NCBI RefSeq assembly: GCF_901000735.1
Contig: NC_081543.1
Coordinates: 18,885,970 to 18,949,969 of the forward strand
Source of the DNA: Corylus avellana
Lineage: Eukaryota; Streptophyta; Magnoliopsida; Fagales; Betulaceae
DNA: 64,000 bases
Reading direction: 5' to 3'
Each line of letters starts with the position of its first letter. Positions within the stretch are counted from its first letter, which is position 1. A program made the translations under genes and the position numbers. Of the stretch, positions 36,034-47,156 are shown piece by piece. The notes under the pieces are model-generated. The model ran no database searches. It was not told the origin of the DNA and was given only the letters and a program-made list of their open reading frames with translations.

Positions 36034-36260
36034 TAAATATAATTAGTGGTGGATGTCAAAGCCCTACCTTTTTATTATCATCAAATCAAAATTCAATCTT
36101 TGTTTTGTTTTAGTTTTGGAATTTATTTTAGACAAAATTTAGCAATCCTCGTGGGTATGACCCCGTACTTGCACTCTATACTATTATATTAACCTCGTGC
36201 ACTTGTGGGTAAAATATACAATTATTTGCCTATTAATTTAGGTAGATATTTGTAACAACA
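36034..36260 (+). repeat. 3' LTR of element A, right part
   Basis: TAAAT (duplication) then the last ~222 bp of the LTR, ending TTTGTAACAACA, followed by the AACGT duplication at 36261-36265. Confidence 0.9.
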
Positions 36261-36383
36261 AACGTGATGTTGAGATCGAGCATGTTTTTCGTGAATTGAA
36301 TGAAGCGGCGAACTTTGTTGCCAAGGCCCAAAGCTGCGCATGATGGGACCGAATTTAAGAGCAATATATGTTTTGGCATATCC

Positions 36384-36500
36384 TTTTTTTTTTTTTTTTT
36401 TGACATGTCCACACGAGAGGGGGGAGGGCGGATTCGAACTAGTGACTTTCGTTTCATGGGGCGTGGTCTCCAGCAGATTGAACTACCCCTTAGGGCGGCG
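36384..36500 (-). mobile_element. tRNA-derived SINE
   Basis: On the - strand the element starts near CCGCCCTAAGGGGTAGTTCA. It has an A-box-like TAGTTCAATCTG and a B-box AGTTCGAATCC about 40 bp apart and ends in an 18-base A tail (T-run 36384-36401 on +). It splits an array unit at CATATCC/ATGTTATA, with weak flanking repeats (TATCC and TTTCC). The pol III boxes and tail are diagnostic; the specific SINE family is not identified. Confidence 0.75.
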
Positions 36501-37412
36501 TTTCCATGTTATAATTATCCTCTTTTATTTGAAAATTATTATGACTGATATCCATTGTAAAAATAGGTCTAAATGTGCCACTCCTTCAACTTGCATGGTG
36601 CTTTCTTGACTAGGGCATGAACTTAAACACAGATGCCTCCACAACTTTTGAGATAATGGTGAAGAAATTATAATTTATATTGCTGCTGTAGTAGCTTGAA
36701 AAACATTTTTGCTATTTTTTTGTTGATGTAGTTCACGGGTTTTGACGACCCAACAATATATCCAAGAGTCCGAAACTTATGCATCTGCATGTTGACTAAT
36801 CAAGGTAGATGAGAGAGATAAAGCATGCAAGATTTGTGTACATGGCGATTCACGGGGTGCTATTTAGACTTTCACTAGAACCAAACTTTTTTGGGGTGAC
36901 AAAATCGATAAAAAAAGACTAGTTTTATGAAAAGCTTACTGGGCAATAGGAATTGTAGATAAACGTGATGTTGCGATGAAGCATCTTTCTCGTGAATTGA
37001 ACGGAGCGGCGGACTTTGTTGCCAATGCCCAAAGCCGCGCATGACATGACCGAATTCAAGAGCTATATATGTTTTGGCATATCGAAAACATATATGACTG
37101 ATCTCCATGTTTTGGTATATCTATGTTATAGTTATGCTCTTTTATTTGAAAATTATTATGACTAATATCAATTGTAAAAATAGGTCCAAATGTGCCACTC
37201 CTTCAACTTGCATGGTGATTTCCTGATTAGGGCATGAACTTAAAAACAAATGCCTCCACAACTTTGGAGAGAGTAATGGTGAAGAAATTATAATTTATGG
37301 TTCAGCGGCAGTAGCTCGGAAAAAGTTTTTGCCAATTTTTTGTTGGTGTAGTTCACAGGTTTTGAAGACCCAACAATATATCCAAGAGGCTGAAACGTAT
37401 ACAATTGCATGT

Positions 37413-37417
37413 GGACT
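37413..37417. repeat. Target-site sequence GGACT beside an LTR start
   Basis: GGACT precedes TGATAAGTGC. The same site (AGTCC on +) flanks both sides of the solo LTR at 47157-48480. Confidence 0.8.
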
Positions 37418-37616
37418 TGATAAGTGCTAAAATATTCATATTTTCAGCCCTTAACTTGCATGTTTTAATCCCTTTTTGTGTTTTTCATACTTTTACAGGC
37501 TTTTGGAAGAAAATGAAGTAAAACTAGGTGATTTGAGCTCAAAAAAGAAGATGGAGACAGTTGGAGCTCCCTGGTACTGCGATCAATCACAGGGTACCTG
37601 CGATCGAGCGCAATAC
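37418..37616 (+). repeat. LTR fragment (start), cut by a gap
   Basis: TGATAAGTGCTAAAATATTC, closely matching the reverse complement of 48264-48480 except for a ~25-bp deletion and scattered changes. It carries the beginning of the palindrome cluster at 37578-37612. Confidence 0.85.
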
Positions 37617-37716
37617 NNNNNNNNNNNNNNNNNNNNNNNNNNNNNNNNNNNNNNNNNNNNNNNNNNNNNNNNNNNNNNNNNNNNNNNNNNNNNNNNNNNN
37701 NNNNNNNNNNNNNNNN
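37617..37716. other. Assembly gap (100 N)
   Basis: The contig after it begins with the same bases as the contig at 15868. Confidence 0.95.
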
Positions 37717-38150
37717 GGCAGCAGGCCACGTGACCTATTTTAGGTCACTGTTTCCCCACTTTCTCTTCACTTTCCCCTACCCCGTACACACCTCACCCAC
37801 ACCCCTTCACTGCAACTCCACCTCCACCGGCACACCACCACTTTTCCTCACTTCCACTGGCCTTAAACAATCACCACCACACCGTATTTGCACCTTCATG
37901 TGCCCATTCTCACCTGCAGCCACCACCATCATCACACCATCAACCTTCAAAACCCCAAATCCCCTTAGACCCACTCTCCATTTTTTTTCATCATTTTATG
38001 CAATTGTGGGTGTTCATCCACTCACATTGCCTCTCTGTGTTGGGTTTTATTGTTTTGCAGGGGCTTTGGGTAGTTGTTGCCGTGCCTTCGTAACCTTGGA
38101 AATCACTGTGCATATCAGGTGTTCGACAAAAGTCCCCAATCAAGTTCATC
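37717..38150 (+). other. Leader upstream of 3' ORF, second A copy
   Basis: Nearly identical to 15868-16301. It retains an acceptor-like TTGTTTTGCAG ending near 38060. Confidence 0.55.
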
Positions 38151-39256
38151 ATGCCAAGAACTTGAGCTTCGTCCTCCCGGGGGTCAGAAGCCCAAGCCAC
38201 TTCTCCCCCGCCCACTTTTGAGGAGTGGGAGTTGCTGTTTGAGACAACTTTTGCCATAAGAGAAGATTTTCAAAATCTTGAGGCAACTCAATGGGCGGTC
38301 GCTGAGTTCAAGCGTCGAAAGATTTTCAAGCCGGTAACCTCCACTGCCTACAGAAGATTGGTGATCGAATTCTATGCCCACCTGCCCCATGATTGCAATA
38401 GGCTGGCTGCCCTCACTTCCATAGTGTAGGGCAGAGTGGTTGACGTGACAAGGCCGACATTGCCTCTGCACCCCAATGCAATGATGAGCACCCTCCAAAA
38501 GCAGCACAACTTGCCAAGCAACCGCCCAGATTCTATGTGGCGAAAATCATTGAGGACATGTGGTAAGGGCAATATGCCGATGCCCATCATAATGCTGGTA
38601 GCCGGTCCAAGCTACCTCAACGGCTCTGGTTTATGGACTCCATACTGCACCGCAATGCTTTTCCCTTGGGGCACAAAACTCAAAGGCGGGGCCAATTTCT
38701 CCAAACACTCTACGCTTTCCATAAAAGTGCCTAGTGTTCCATTCCTGACATTATCTGGAACCAAATTCACAAATTCTAGAATGGAGTACATATCAGAGAA
38801 GCTGAGTCCACTCACTCATAAGGGCTGCCTTTCCCATACTTAATCACCTACATCCTCCAAAAGAAAGGCATCAAGGGCACCGTGGCTGATGAGCCAGTTA
38901 CCACTACCCCCATGTTTGGCATTCGCCAATGGAACAAGAGCTGCTCCCATATGCCCCGGGTACCTCTAGCACTAGCAGCTAGCATGGAAGAGAATGAAGT
39001 CGAGCTGATGGCAGAAGATGAACCCACAACCGAGCTAGCCGCAGCAGAGGTGGAAGCCCCAATCATTTTTTGAGTAGCACAGTATCGCTCACTCAGTGAA
39101 GAAATGGTCGGCCTTCGAAGAGAGTTGGCTAATCAGAGAAGAGAGGCTCTAGAGGACAAAGTCCTGATGGATAAAAGACTAGTTGCCTTAGAAGAATTGA
39201 TGCAATCTATTCTCAGCCGTTTGCCACCACCATCTGGAGCATCTTCTTCGGGATAA
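38151..39256 (+). pseudogene. 3' ORF, second A copy, 'putative plant transposon protein'-like
   Basis: The sequence follows 16302-17416 closely, with the same TGA at codon five and the same TAG before GRVVDVTR. It keeps LLFETTFAIREDFQNLEATQ, RRLVIEFYAHLPHDCNRLA, NAFPLGHKTQRRG and LITYILQKKGIKGT. The tail at 38882-39073 is open (EPVTTTPMFGIRQWNKSCSH and an acidic run), and the stop is TAA at 39254-39256. Shared inactivating changes show that the two copies duplicated after decay had begun, or that they are alleles. No function is expected. Confidence 0.65.
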
Positions 39257-40544
39257 CATTGAGCATGGACCATCGTCTGGCTAAAGACGTCAAGCTTAGC
39301 GCTCATGGGAGGCACCCCATAGTTTATCTTTTACTTTTGTTTTGTTTTAGTGTGTTTTCAGTTAACCTTTTTATTTATCTTTAGTTCTGTTTCCTTTTAC
39401 TTGTTTTTGTGTTTTCTTATTCTGCAGGGACAAGTGTGCTTCAATTCAAGTTTGGGGGTGTGCTATGAGCCATGCTTTCCAAGACAATTTAGACATATTG
39501 GGGACAATGTATCATTTAAGTTTGGGGGTATGGGCACACATGTTGTTTACACACACTTTGTCCCAATTTCATGTTATTTGATTTGTTTGTTTTGTTTATT
39601 TGAAAAAATAAAAATAAAAAATAAAAAAAAATTATGCATGTTCATGTTTACCTGAAAATTTTGGTTAATCTAAAAGAATTGTCGCTTGAATTCACCAGTG
39701 AGCTTAAAATTTTGAACACATAATCTGATGAGAGAATTTGTTAGTTTGATTACTTGTTTAGGACAGTTGAAAAATCACATGTTTGATCTGATTACGCAAG
39801 CACATTAACACATAATTTGTGAGGTATGTCATGAGGTCTGATGTGTGTGTTTCTGTATCTTGGGTGAATTAGGTGATTTATTAGATGGACTCTTCGGCAT
39901 ATATATATAAATGATCATTGATAAGCTTTTTACTGAGTAACTGGACCTCTTGCCTCAAAGGATTGAGTGTTCACATCAAAAGGTGGAAAATTTTGATTTG
40001 ATTGATGTCACGGTTAGTTTGGTTTTGTAGCCTTTTTTACTCAATTTAGTAAGTCCTTAGGGGTGTCTATACACCTAATGCTCTAAAACCATCTGGTTTG
40101 GGAGTCATTGACTTAACACTTGTTACATGGGTCAATTAGAAAGCTTAAGGGAACCCAACATTGCACAACCAGACTAAAGAAAAAAAAATGCCATTGTTGT
40201 TCATTCTAATAGGGATTTCAGTGAATTTTGAGATATGGAGATATTACATATGGAGTTCATCTTTTTAAGCTTGTTAATGAATGAAAATCATGATCTTGAA
40301 GTGACGCTTTAATTTTTGGAATAACATAAACTGTGCATGATGTTTGTGGGTAACATTTCTAGAAAACCCTCACGAGACTTCACTCGTCCTCTAAGAAATT
40401 CCTAGAGGTGTAAAAGGCTTGTTGCATACGCTAAATGCAATCGTACATCCCGCGAAAGATGGATTTATCTTTTTGTTTTCTATTTTTCATCTTGTTTTTA
40501 GTTTTGTATTGCTAAGGGACTAGCAATATGTAAGTTTGGGGGTG
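39257..40544 (+). other. 3' untranslated part, second A copy
   Basis: Homologous to 17417-18729, with a deletion around 39488 removing about 40 bp. Polypurine-like motifs near 39449, 39520 and 40532; the last abuts the LTR. Confidence 0.75.
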
Positions 40545-41666
40545 TGTTAAGTGCTAAAATATACAGATTTTTAGCCCATAACTTACATGTTTTAATCATT
40601 TAGTTTTAGTTAATTTATGCCATTTTAGTTCTTTTATGTGTTTTCCTTGATTTTGAAGGTCATTGGAAGAAAAAGAAGCAATCTCTGAAGTTTTGGACTT
40701 AAAAAGAGCTATTTTGGAAAATTGGAAGGCTCTGGTAGTGCGATCAATCGTAGGGGAGCTGGAATCGAGCGCATTACAGGCGAGGACCACAACGTGCAAG
40801 GCACACGTGATCGAGTGCTAGCCGAAAGAGGATTGATCGCAGACCTGCGATCGATCGCACATGGGCTGCGATCGAGTGCGTCCGTGCGTGATGGGCATGT
40901 CAGCCGCCAGCCTTGTTATGGAACGTGCAACTTTTAGGGTTTTGTAACTTAGTGCAAACTAGGGCTCAAACTATACGATTTTTAGGGTTTCTAGAGTATT
41001 CCTAAGGCTTATAAATAGACCCTTAAGCCTCTAGAGTAAACATACTTTTCAATGAGAAGAATTGGAGCTCTTCAAGTTCAAGTTTTGGGTTTATTCTTTT
41101 CCTTTCTTTTATTTTATTTTATGAAGATGTTTAACATCAAACTTATGTCTAACTAACATATTTAGTAGGGCTAGATTAAAGCCCTAGTTATGTTTAGTTA
41201 ATATTCAATATTTGCGCCCTTGTGATCATCCTGTTATGATATTTAACTTGATTAATTCATGTTTTCATGAATTCCTCATATGTGTGTGCCTGATCAACAT
41301 ATGCATGTGGTATGGACTAGTTAGTTAAACCAATTTGGATGACCGAGTCCTGGGTTTAATAAAAGTTACAAAAGAAATTCACACCGGATTCTTGGGTTAA
41401 TCAACATGGGGAACCAGGAGTATACACCCATGCGGCCTCATATGTTTGTCAATTTTCATAGAATATATGCTTTCTTAAAGAACAACTTAGTATACACCCA
41501 TGCTAAATCCTTTAATAAAGAAAAGAGTTAGAGTATTCACTCTTGCCTAACTCGTTGCTTAGGGAAATCTATAGCATAAGAAGTATAGACCCATGCCCTT
41601 AGGTTGACAAACATTAAATATACATAACATGATTAAAACATTGGCATATTGATATATTATCTAAAT
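40545..41666 (+). repeat. LTR of second A copy, truncated by nested element
   Basis: It begins TGTTAAGTGC and ends at TATCTAAAT, exactly where 19842 ends. Palindrome cluster at about 40740-40880. The continuation expected after the nested element is not in the window. Confidence 0.85.
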
Positions 41667-43029
41667 TTTTGTGCAGCAATCTACCTAAATTAATAGGTGA
41701 ATAATTGTACGTTTTACCTGCAAGTGCACAAGGTCAATATAGTAGTCTATGGTGCAAGTACAGGGTCATTCCCATGAGGATTGCTGAATTTATGTTTAAA
41801 AATAGATTCCTTAAGCAAAAGCGAAACAAAGATTGATTTTTTGAAGTGATGATAATAAAGGGTAGGGCTTTGATATCCACCACTAATTATATTTAGCTAA
41901 AATAACAATATGCCAATGTTTTGATCAAGTTATGCATATCTAATGTTTGTCAACCTTAGGGCATGGTGTATACTCCTAAGGCTATAGATTTCCCTAAGCA
42001 ACAAGTTAGGCATGACATCTACTCTAACTCTTTTCATTCCTAAGGGATTTAGCATGATTTATACTAAGTTGTTCCTTAGAAAAGCATATGTTCTATAGAA
42101 ATCGACAAACACACGAGGCTTAGGGCATGGCATATACTCCCGGTTCCCCATGTTGATTAACCCAAGAACCCGGCGTGAATTTCTTTTGTTACTTATGTTA
42201 AACCCAGGACTCGGCCATCCAAATTGATTTAACTAACTAGTCCATACCACATGCATATGTTGATCAAGCACACACATATGAGGAATTCATGCAAGCAGGT
42301 ATTAATCAAGTTAAATAGCACAACAAGAACATTACAAAGGCGCCAATATTGAAATATTAACAAAACATAACTAGGGCTTCAATCAAGCCCTACTAATTAA
42401 ATTAGCTACACATAAAGTTAATGTTAAACATCTTCATAAAAGAAAAGAAAAGAAAAGAAAAGAAAAGAATAAACCCGAGACTTGAACTTGAAGAGCTCCT
42501 ATTCTTCTCCTTCCCAAGTCTATCAATTTTAGAGGCTTAAGGGTCTATTTATAGGCTTTAGAAGTCCTAGACAAAGTAGTAAACCTGGGGATTTCGTAGG
42601 GTTTTGTGACCTATTACAAATTGGAATTGGAAAACCCTAATATGGAAATAATGTCAATCCAGCCGCCACTTGATAAGTCTCCTACGCACGGGTGCGCTTG
42701 ATCGCAGCCCTTGTGCGCTCGATCGCAGGTTTGCGGTTGTTCCTTCTTTTGGCATGCGCTTGATCGCTCCTGGCCTGTTCGATGCTGTGTCCTCTCTGGT
42801 ATTGCGCTCGATCGCAGGTACCCAGCGATTGATCGCAGTACCAGGGAGCTCCAATTGTCTTCATTTCCTCTTTTGAGCTCAAATCACCTAATTTTACTTC
42901 CTTTTCTTCCAAAAGACTGTAAAGGTATGAAAAACAAAAAAAAGGAATTAAAATGGCCGAATTAATTAAAACCAAATGATAAAAAATGCAAGTTAAGGGC
43001 TGAAAATATGAATATTTTAGCACTTATCA
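41667..43029 (-). repeat. 3' LTR of second C copy
   Basis: TTTTGTGC (TG altered to TT) to CACTTATCA, 1363 bp, with a GAAAA pentamer expansion near 42440-42470. Palindrome cluster at about 42690-42845. Confidence 0.85.
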
Positions 43030-44461
43030 CACCCCCAAACTTATATATTTCTAGTCCCTTAGCAATACAACACTAAAAACAAGAATGGAAAAACAGAAAA
43101 CAAGAGATAAATCCATCTTTTGTGGGATGTACGATTGCATTTAGCGTATGCAACAAGCCTTTTAAACCACTAGGAATTCCCTATTGGACGAGTGAAGTCT
43201 CGTGAGGGTTTTCCAAAAATGTTACCCACAAACATCATGCACAGTTCATGTTATCCCAAAAATTAAAGTATCACTTCAAGATCATGATTTTCATTCATTA
43301 GCAAGTTTAAAAAGATGAACTCCATCTTCACAATGACTTGGAATCTCAAAGTGCAATTACTTACAACGGACATGCTAGATCATCACAAGTTCGAAAATTG
43401 TGTATAGTGAACTAGTACAAAATTATGAGGCTTCCAAATCTTTCCAATATGCAATGTGTCCTTATCTCAGAATTCACTGAAATTCCTATTAGAATGACAC
43501 ACTGGCATATTTCTTTTTCTCTCTTTTTCTCTCTCTTTTTTTTTTTTTTTTTTTTGGTTAGGTTGTGCAATGTTGGTTCCCTTAAGCTTTCTAATTGACC
43601 CTTGTAGCGAGTGTTAAGTCAATGACTCCCAAACCAGATGGTTTTAGGGCATTAGGTGTTGAGACACCCCTAAGGACCTACTAACTCGAGTCAAAAAGGC
43701 TACAAAACCAACTAACCATGACATTGATCAATTCCAAATTTTTCGCCTTTTGACGTGAACACTCAATGCTTTTGAGACAAGAGGCCCAGTTACTCAGTGA
43801 AAAGCTTTCAATGATCATTTATTTATTCTTTTTTTTTTTTTTTTTCTATCACTATATATGCCATGGTGTCATCTAATAAGTCATCCAATTTTATCCAAGA
43901 TGCAGAAACACACATATCAGACCTCATGTCATACCTCACAAATTATATGTTAATGTGCTTGTATGATCAGATCAAACATGTGATTTTTCAGCTGTCCTAA
44001 ACAAGTAATCAACTAACAGATTCACTCATCAGATCATGTCTTCAAAATTTTAAGCTCACTGAAGAATTCAAGCCACAATTCTTTCTAGATCAACCTAAAA
44101 ATTTAGGATAAACATGAACATGCATAATTTTTTTTTTTAATTAAATTAATTAATATTTTTTTTTAAAGAGACAAACAACACACAAAACAAACAGTATGAA
44201 ATTGGGACAAAGTGTGTGTGAACATGTGTGCCCATACCCCCAAACTTAAATGACACATTGTCCCCAATATGTCTAAGTAAAGGAAAAAATGTACCCGGGA
44301 GATGGTCGTCATAGACTTGGAAAGCATGGCTCATAGCATACCCCCAAACTTGAATGGAAGCACACTTGTCCCGCCTTCAGTGGCTTCAGTACCACTGTTT
44401 TGAGTAGATGCGCTTGAGGTTCGTGCCTGCTCAAACACGTCTACTTGTGATTGTAATGCTC
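43030..44461 (-). other. 3' untranslated part of second C copy
   Basis: No coding signal. Polypurine-like complements at 43030, about 44236 and about 44339; T-runs near 43535-43555 and 43830-43845. It includes the ~370 bp missing from the first copy. Confidence 0.75.
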
Positions 44462-45932
44462 CTAGTGTGAAGAGCTGCACTTGAGCTCAAAATCTGGCTC
44501 AAGTGCTCTTGTAGGAGTAGGACCTCTCAGAACTGTGACGACATTCAGCTGCTGGTGATTTTTAGGGTTAGGTACTGTTTGAGCTGGAAATTCTCCTTGC
44601 TTCCTCTCACTCAGCTCCTTTGCCATCTGACCCATTTGCACTTCCAGTTTTTGTATGGCTTGCTCAGTCCTTGTATTGATATGTTTTTGATCAGCCATGA
44701 ACTGCTGTTGTGAAGTCACCTGGTTGTGTATCATATTCTCCAGTTGGTTCATCTTTGGCTCTTGAGTTGGTTGGATTGCTTGTTGGGGCCCTTTCAGCTG
44801 TCCTTGATTATTGCTCCAGGAGAAATTTGGATGGTTGCGCCATCCTAGATTGTAAGTATTGGAGTATGGGTTGTTCTTGTAGTGATAATTGTTTTGTCCC
44901 ACAAAATTCACCTCTTCTTGCTCTGCGAAAGGACACGTCTCAATGGTGTGATCTAAATGGGAACAGACAGCACATACCTGGATTGATGGGTCCTGTTGCA
45001 GAGGTGAGATTTTCTGAACAGTCATGACCTTGACAAGCATATCCAATTTCTTTTCTACCGCAGCCAACTGATTGGTTGATCCCCCACTGAGGTTTACTTC
45101 ATACATCTCCTTGCTTTTAATTCCTCTTCTTCCCTTTGAGCAGAATTGTTGTGAGTGCTCACTTAATGTCTCGAAAAGTTCCACAGCTTCCTAACTACTC
45201 TTCTCCATAAGTGTTCCTCCACAAGCTGAATCAACCATCCCTTTGTTAGCATCATCTAATCCTTCATAGAAAATTTGTACCTGCTCATCTTGAGGGATGT
45301 TGTGGTGTGGGCACTTTAGAAGTAAGGAATTGAAGTGGTCCCAGGCTTCAAAGAACAAATCTCCGTCTCGTTGTTGGAACAATTGAAGTTCCCTTTTAAC
45401 TTGCTTTGTCTTCTGGGCTGGGAAAAACCTCTTCAGAAACTTGGTGGTCAATTCTTCCCAAGTATGAATGGACTCTGCAGGCAAGGAATTGTACCACAGT
45501 TTAGCATTATCTTTCAATGAAAAAGGAAAGAGGACTAACCTGAGTCTCTCTGGAGTTAGGCCTTGAACATGCTGCAACTTGCATAAGTCAAAGAATTCCT
45601 TAAGATGCAAGTTGGGATCCTCAGTAGCTGTGCCTCTGAAATGAGTCAATGCATTGAGGATTTGGGGAGAGATATAATAGCTGCCATCCACCTCTGGTTG
45701 ATATGCTATGCAAAAGGGTTGATGGAGGTCTGTTGGCACATATGCCTGCTTCATTGGTCTCCTCACCCGTGGTGGATTTGCTTCTAAGGGTCTTGGCCCA
45801 ATTAGACTTTCTTGCAAATCTTCCATTTAAACTTCTTCTTCTTCTTTTGTCTCTAGGTCGTTGTCGAATTGTCCGCTCAATTTCAGGATCAAGTGGAAGA
45901 ACGGTTGAGGCTTGAGATCGACGACCTTGCAT
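44462..45932 (-). pseudogene. gag of second C copy
   Basis: The start is MQGRRSQASTVLPLDPEIER at 45932. A frameshift in the acidic KEEEE run near 45850 separates it from a 212-codon open stretch (45826-45191), and one TAG (45188-45190, SS*EAVELF) separates that from 240 further codons to 44462. It has EFFDLCKLQHVQGLTPERLR, SIHTWEELTTKFLKRFFPAQ, FEAWDHFNSLLLKC, the knuckle CAVCSHLDHTIETC, and the C-terminal KELSERKQGEFPAQTVPNP. Only about two changes break it, making it the best gag in the window. No linker or protease follows. Confidence 0.85.
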
Positions 45933-46218
45933 GAATTAGATTACTTCTTCAGTTAGGTAGCTTCAGTACTGTCTGGTCTGGATGCTCCCTGGACCTACGC
46001 TCGATTGCTGGTTGGTGCGTTCGATCGCAGTGCGCTCGATCGCACTTGGCTGACGATTGATCGCAATCACAAAATGCCAATCCGCAACCCGAAACAGAAA
46101 ATAGAAAAGTTAGGGAAAACAAGAAATTCTTTTTTATTTTTGGTAACACTAAATTAAAAATTGAAAATTAAAATAACAAAACTAAAGGAAAATAATTTTT
46201 AAACAAAATTTGCCGCAA
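45933..46218 (-). other. Leader of second C copy
   Basis: Noncoding; palindrome cluster at 46005-46068 as in the first copy. Confidence 0.6.
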
Positions 46219-46235
46219 TCCCCGGCAACGGCGCC
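46219..46235 (-). other. Primer binding site, exact match to tRNA-Asp
   Basis: CCCCGGCAACGGCGCCA on + equals the 3' end of plant tRNA-Asp with no mismatch. It settles the primer for the whole family. Confidence 0.92.
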
Positions 46236-46241
46236 AAAAAC

Positions 46242-46679
46242 TTGTTGTGCAAAAATCTACCAAAATTAATAGGTGAATAATTATATGTTTTACCTGCAAG
46301 TGCACAAGGTCAACATAGTAGTATGTGGTGCAAGTACATGATCATTCCCATGAGGATTGCTGAATTTATGTTTAAAAATAGTTTCCTTAAGCGAAAGCAA
46401 AACAAAGATTGATTTTTTGAAGTGATGATAATAAAGGGTAGGGCTTTGATATCCACCACTAATTATATTTAGCTAATATAACAATATGCCAATGCTTTGA
46501 TCAAGTTATGTATATCTAATGTTTGTCAACCTTAGTGCATGGCGTATACTCCTAAGGCTATAGATTTCCCTAAGCAACAAGTTAGGCATGGCATCTACTC
46601 TAACTCTTTTCATTCCTAAGGGATTTAGCATGATTTATACTAAGTTGTTCCTTAGAAAAGCATATGTTCTATGGAAATC
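46242..46679 (-). repeat. 5' LTR of second C copy, cut by gap
   Basis: It begins TGTTGTGCAAAAATCTACC and runs 438 bp to the gap. Confidence 0.85.
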
Positions 46680-46779
46680 NNNNNNNNNNNNNNNNNNNNN
46701 NNNNNNNNNNNNNNNNNNNNNNNNNNNNNNNNNNNNNNNNNNNNNNNNNNNNNNNNNNNNNNNNNNNNNNNNNNNNNNN
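46680..46779. other. Assembly gap (100 N)
   Basis: It separates the C copy from an array-unit contig in the opposite orientation. Confidence 0.95.
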
Positions 46780-47156
46780 CTGCACTTGTTTCCACATGGG
46801 CTTGAAGATGGTCAGTCCTACATCTTACAGAAAAATAGTTTTGAGCCTTTTCGGAAGGTGTAACTTCGGATGCCAAAACATATATAACTCTTGAGTTAGG
46901 TCCCGTCATGCATGGCTTTAGGCCTTGGCAACAAAATCAGCCGTTCCGTTCAATTCACGAAAAACATGCTCCATCTCAACATCATGTTTATCTACAATTC
47001 CTTTAGCCCTCCAAGCTTTTCATAAAACTTCTCTTTTTTATCAATTTTGTCAACCCAAAAATGTTTGGTTCTAGAAAAAGTTTGAATAACACCACATAAA
47101 TCACTATGTACATAAATCTTGTATACTTTATCTCTCTCATCTATCTTCGTTAGTCC
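46780..47156 (-). repeat. Inverted RNase H-like array unit
   Basis: From about 46860 the - strand reads the unit from ACTAACGAAGATAGATGAG through HVFRELNGTADFVAKA. 46780-46860 is unrelated sequence not seen elsewhere. This is the main part of the array on the opposite strand, next to a solo LTR. Confidence 0.75.

Larger units (their letters stand above)
10313..36260 (+). mobile_element. Element A: Athila-like LTR retrotransposon (outer, nested)
   Basis: The element starts TGTTAAGTGCTAAAAT and ends TTTGTAACAACA, with a 5-bp AACGT duplication. It has a 1347-bp 5' LTR (10313-11659), a tRNA-Asp-type primer site, and gag plus the start of the gag-pol linker. A scaffolded stretch follows (gap, array block, gap), then a 3' ORF, a 3' untranslated part and a 3' LTR split by element C (18730-19842 and 36039-36260). 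Protease, reverse transcriptase and integrase are not visible; they may be deleted or lost in the gaps. The array block at 13664-15767 inside it is probably misplaced. Classification as Athila-like rests on the tRNA-Asp primer site, the gag and linker sequence and the 3' ORF. Confidence 0.8.
36261..37417 (+). repeat. RNase H-like array units right of element A
   Basis: The unit interrupted at 10307 resumes (AACGTGATGTTGAGAT), with further anchors near 36640 and 37252. A SINE lies inside at 36384-36500. The stem-loop at about 37065 has one arm mismatch. The array ends where an LTR begins at 37418. Confidence 0.8.
41667..46679 (-). mobile_element. Second copy of element C (gag-only), right end in a gap
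   Basis: 3' LTR 41667-43029, 3' untranslated part 43030-44461, gag 44462-45932, exact tRNA-Asp primer complement 46219-46235, and 5' LTR from 46242 to the gap. The element B insertion is absent (site near 43182 intact). This copy shows the whole gag-only internal region of 3.2 kb without interruption, which confirms that pol is not merely displaced. Confidence 0.85.

Noticed and set aside
36384..36500. Considered as a tRNA gene
   Set aside because: A and B boxes are present but the cloverleaf is not complete and an A tail follows, so SINE is the better reading.
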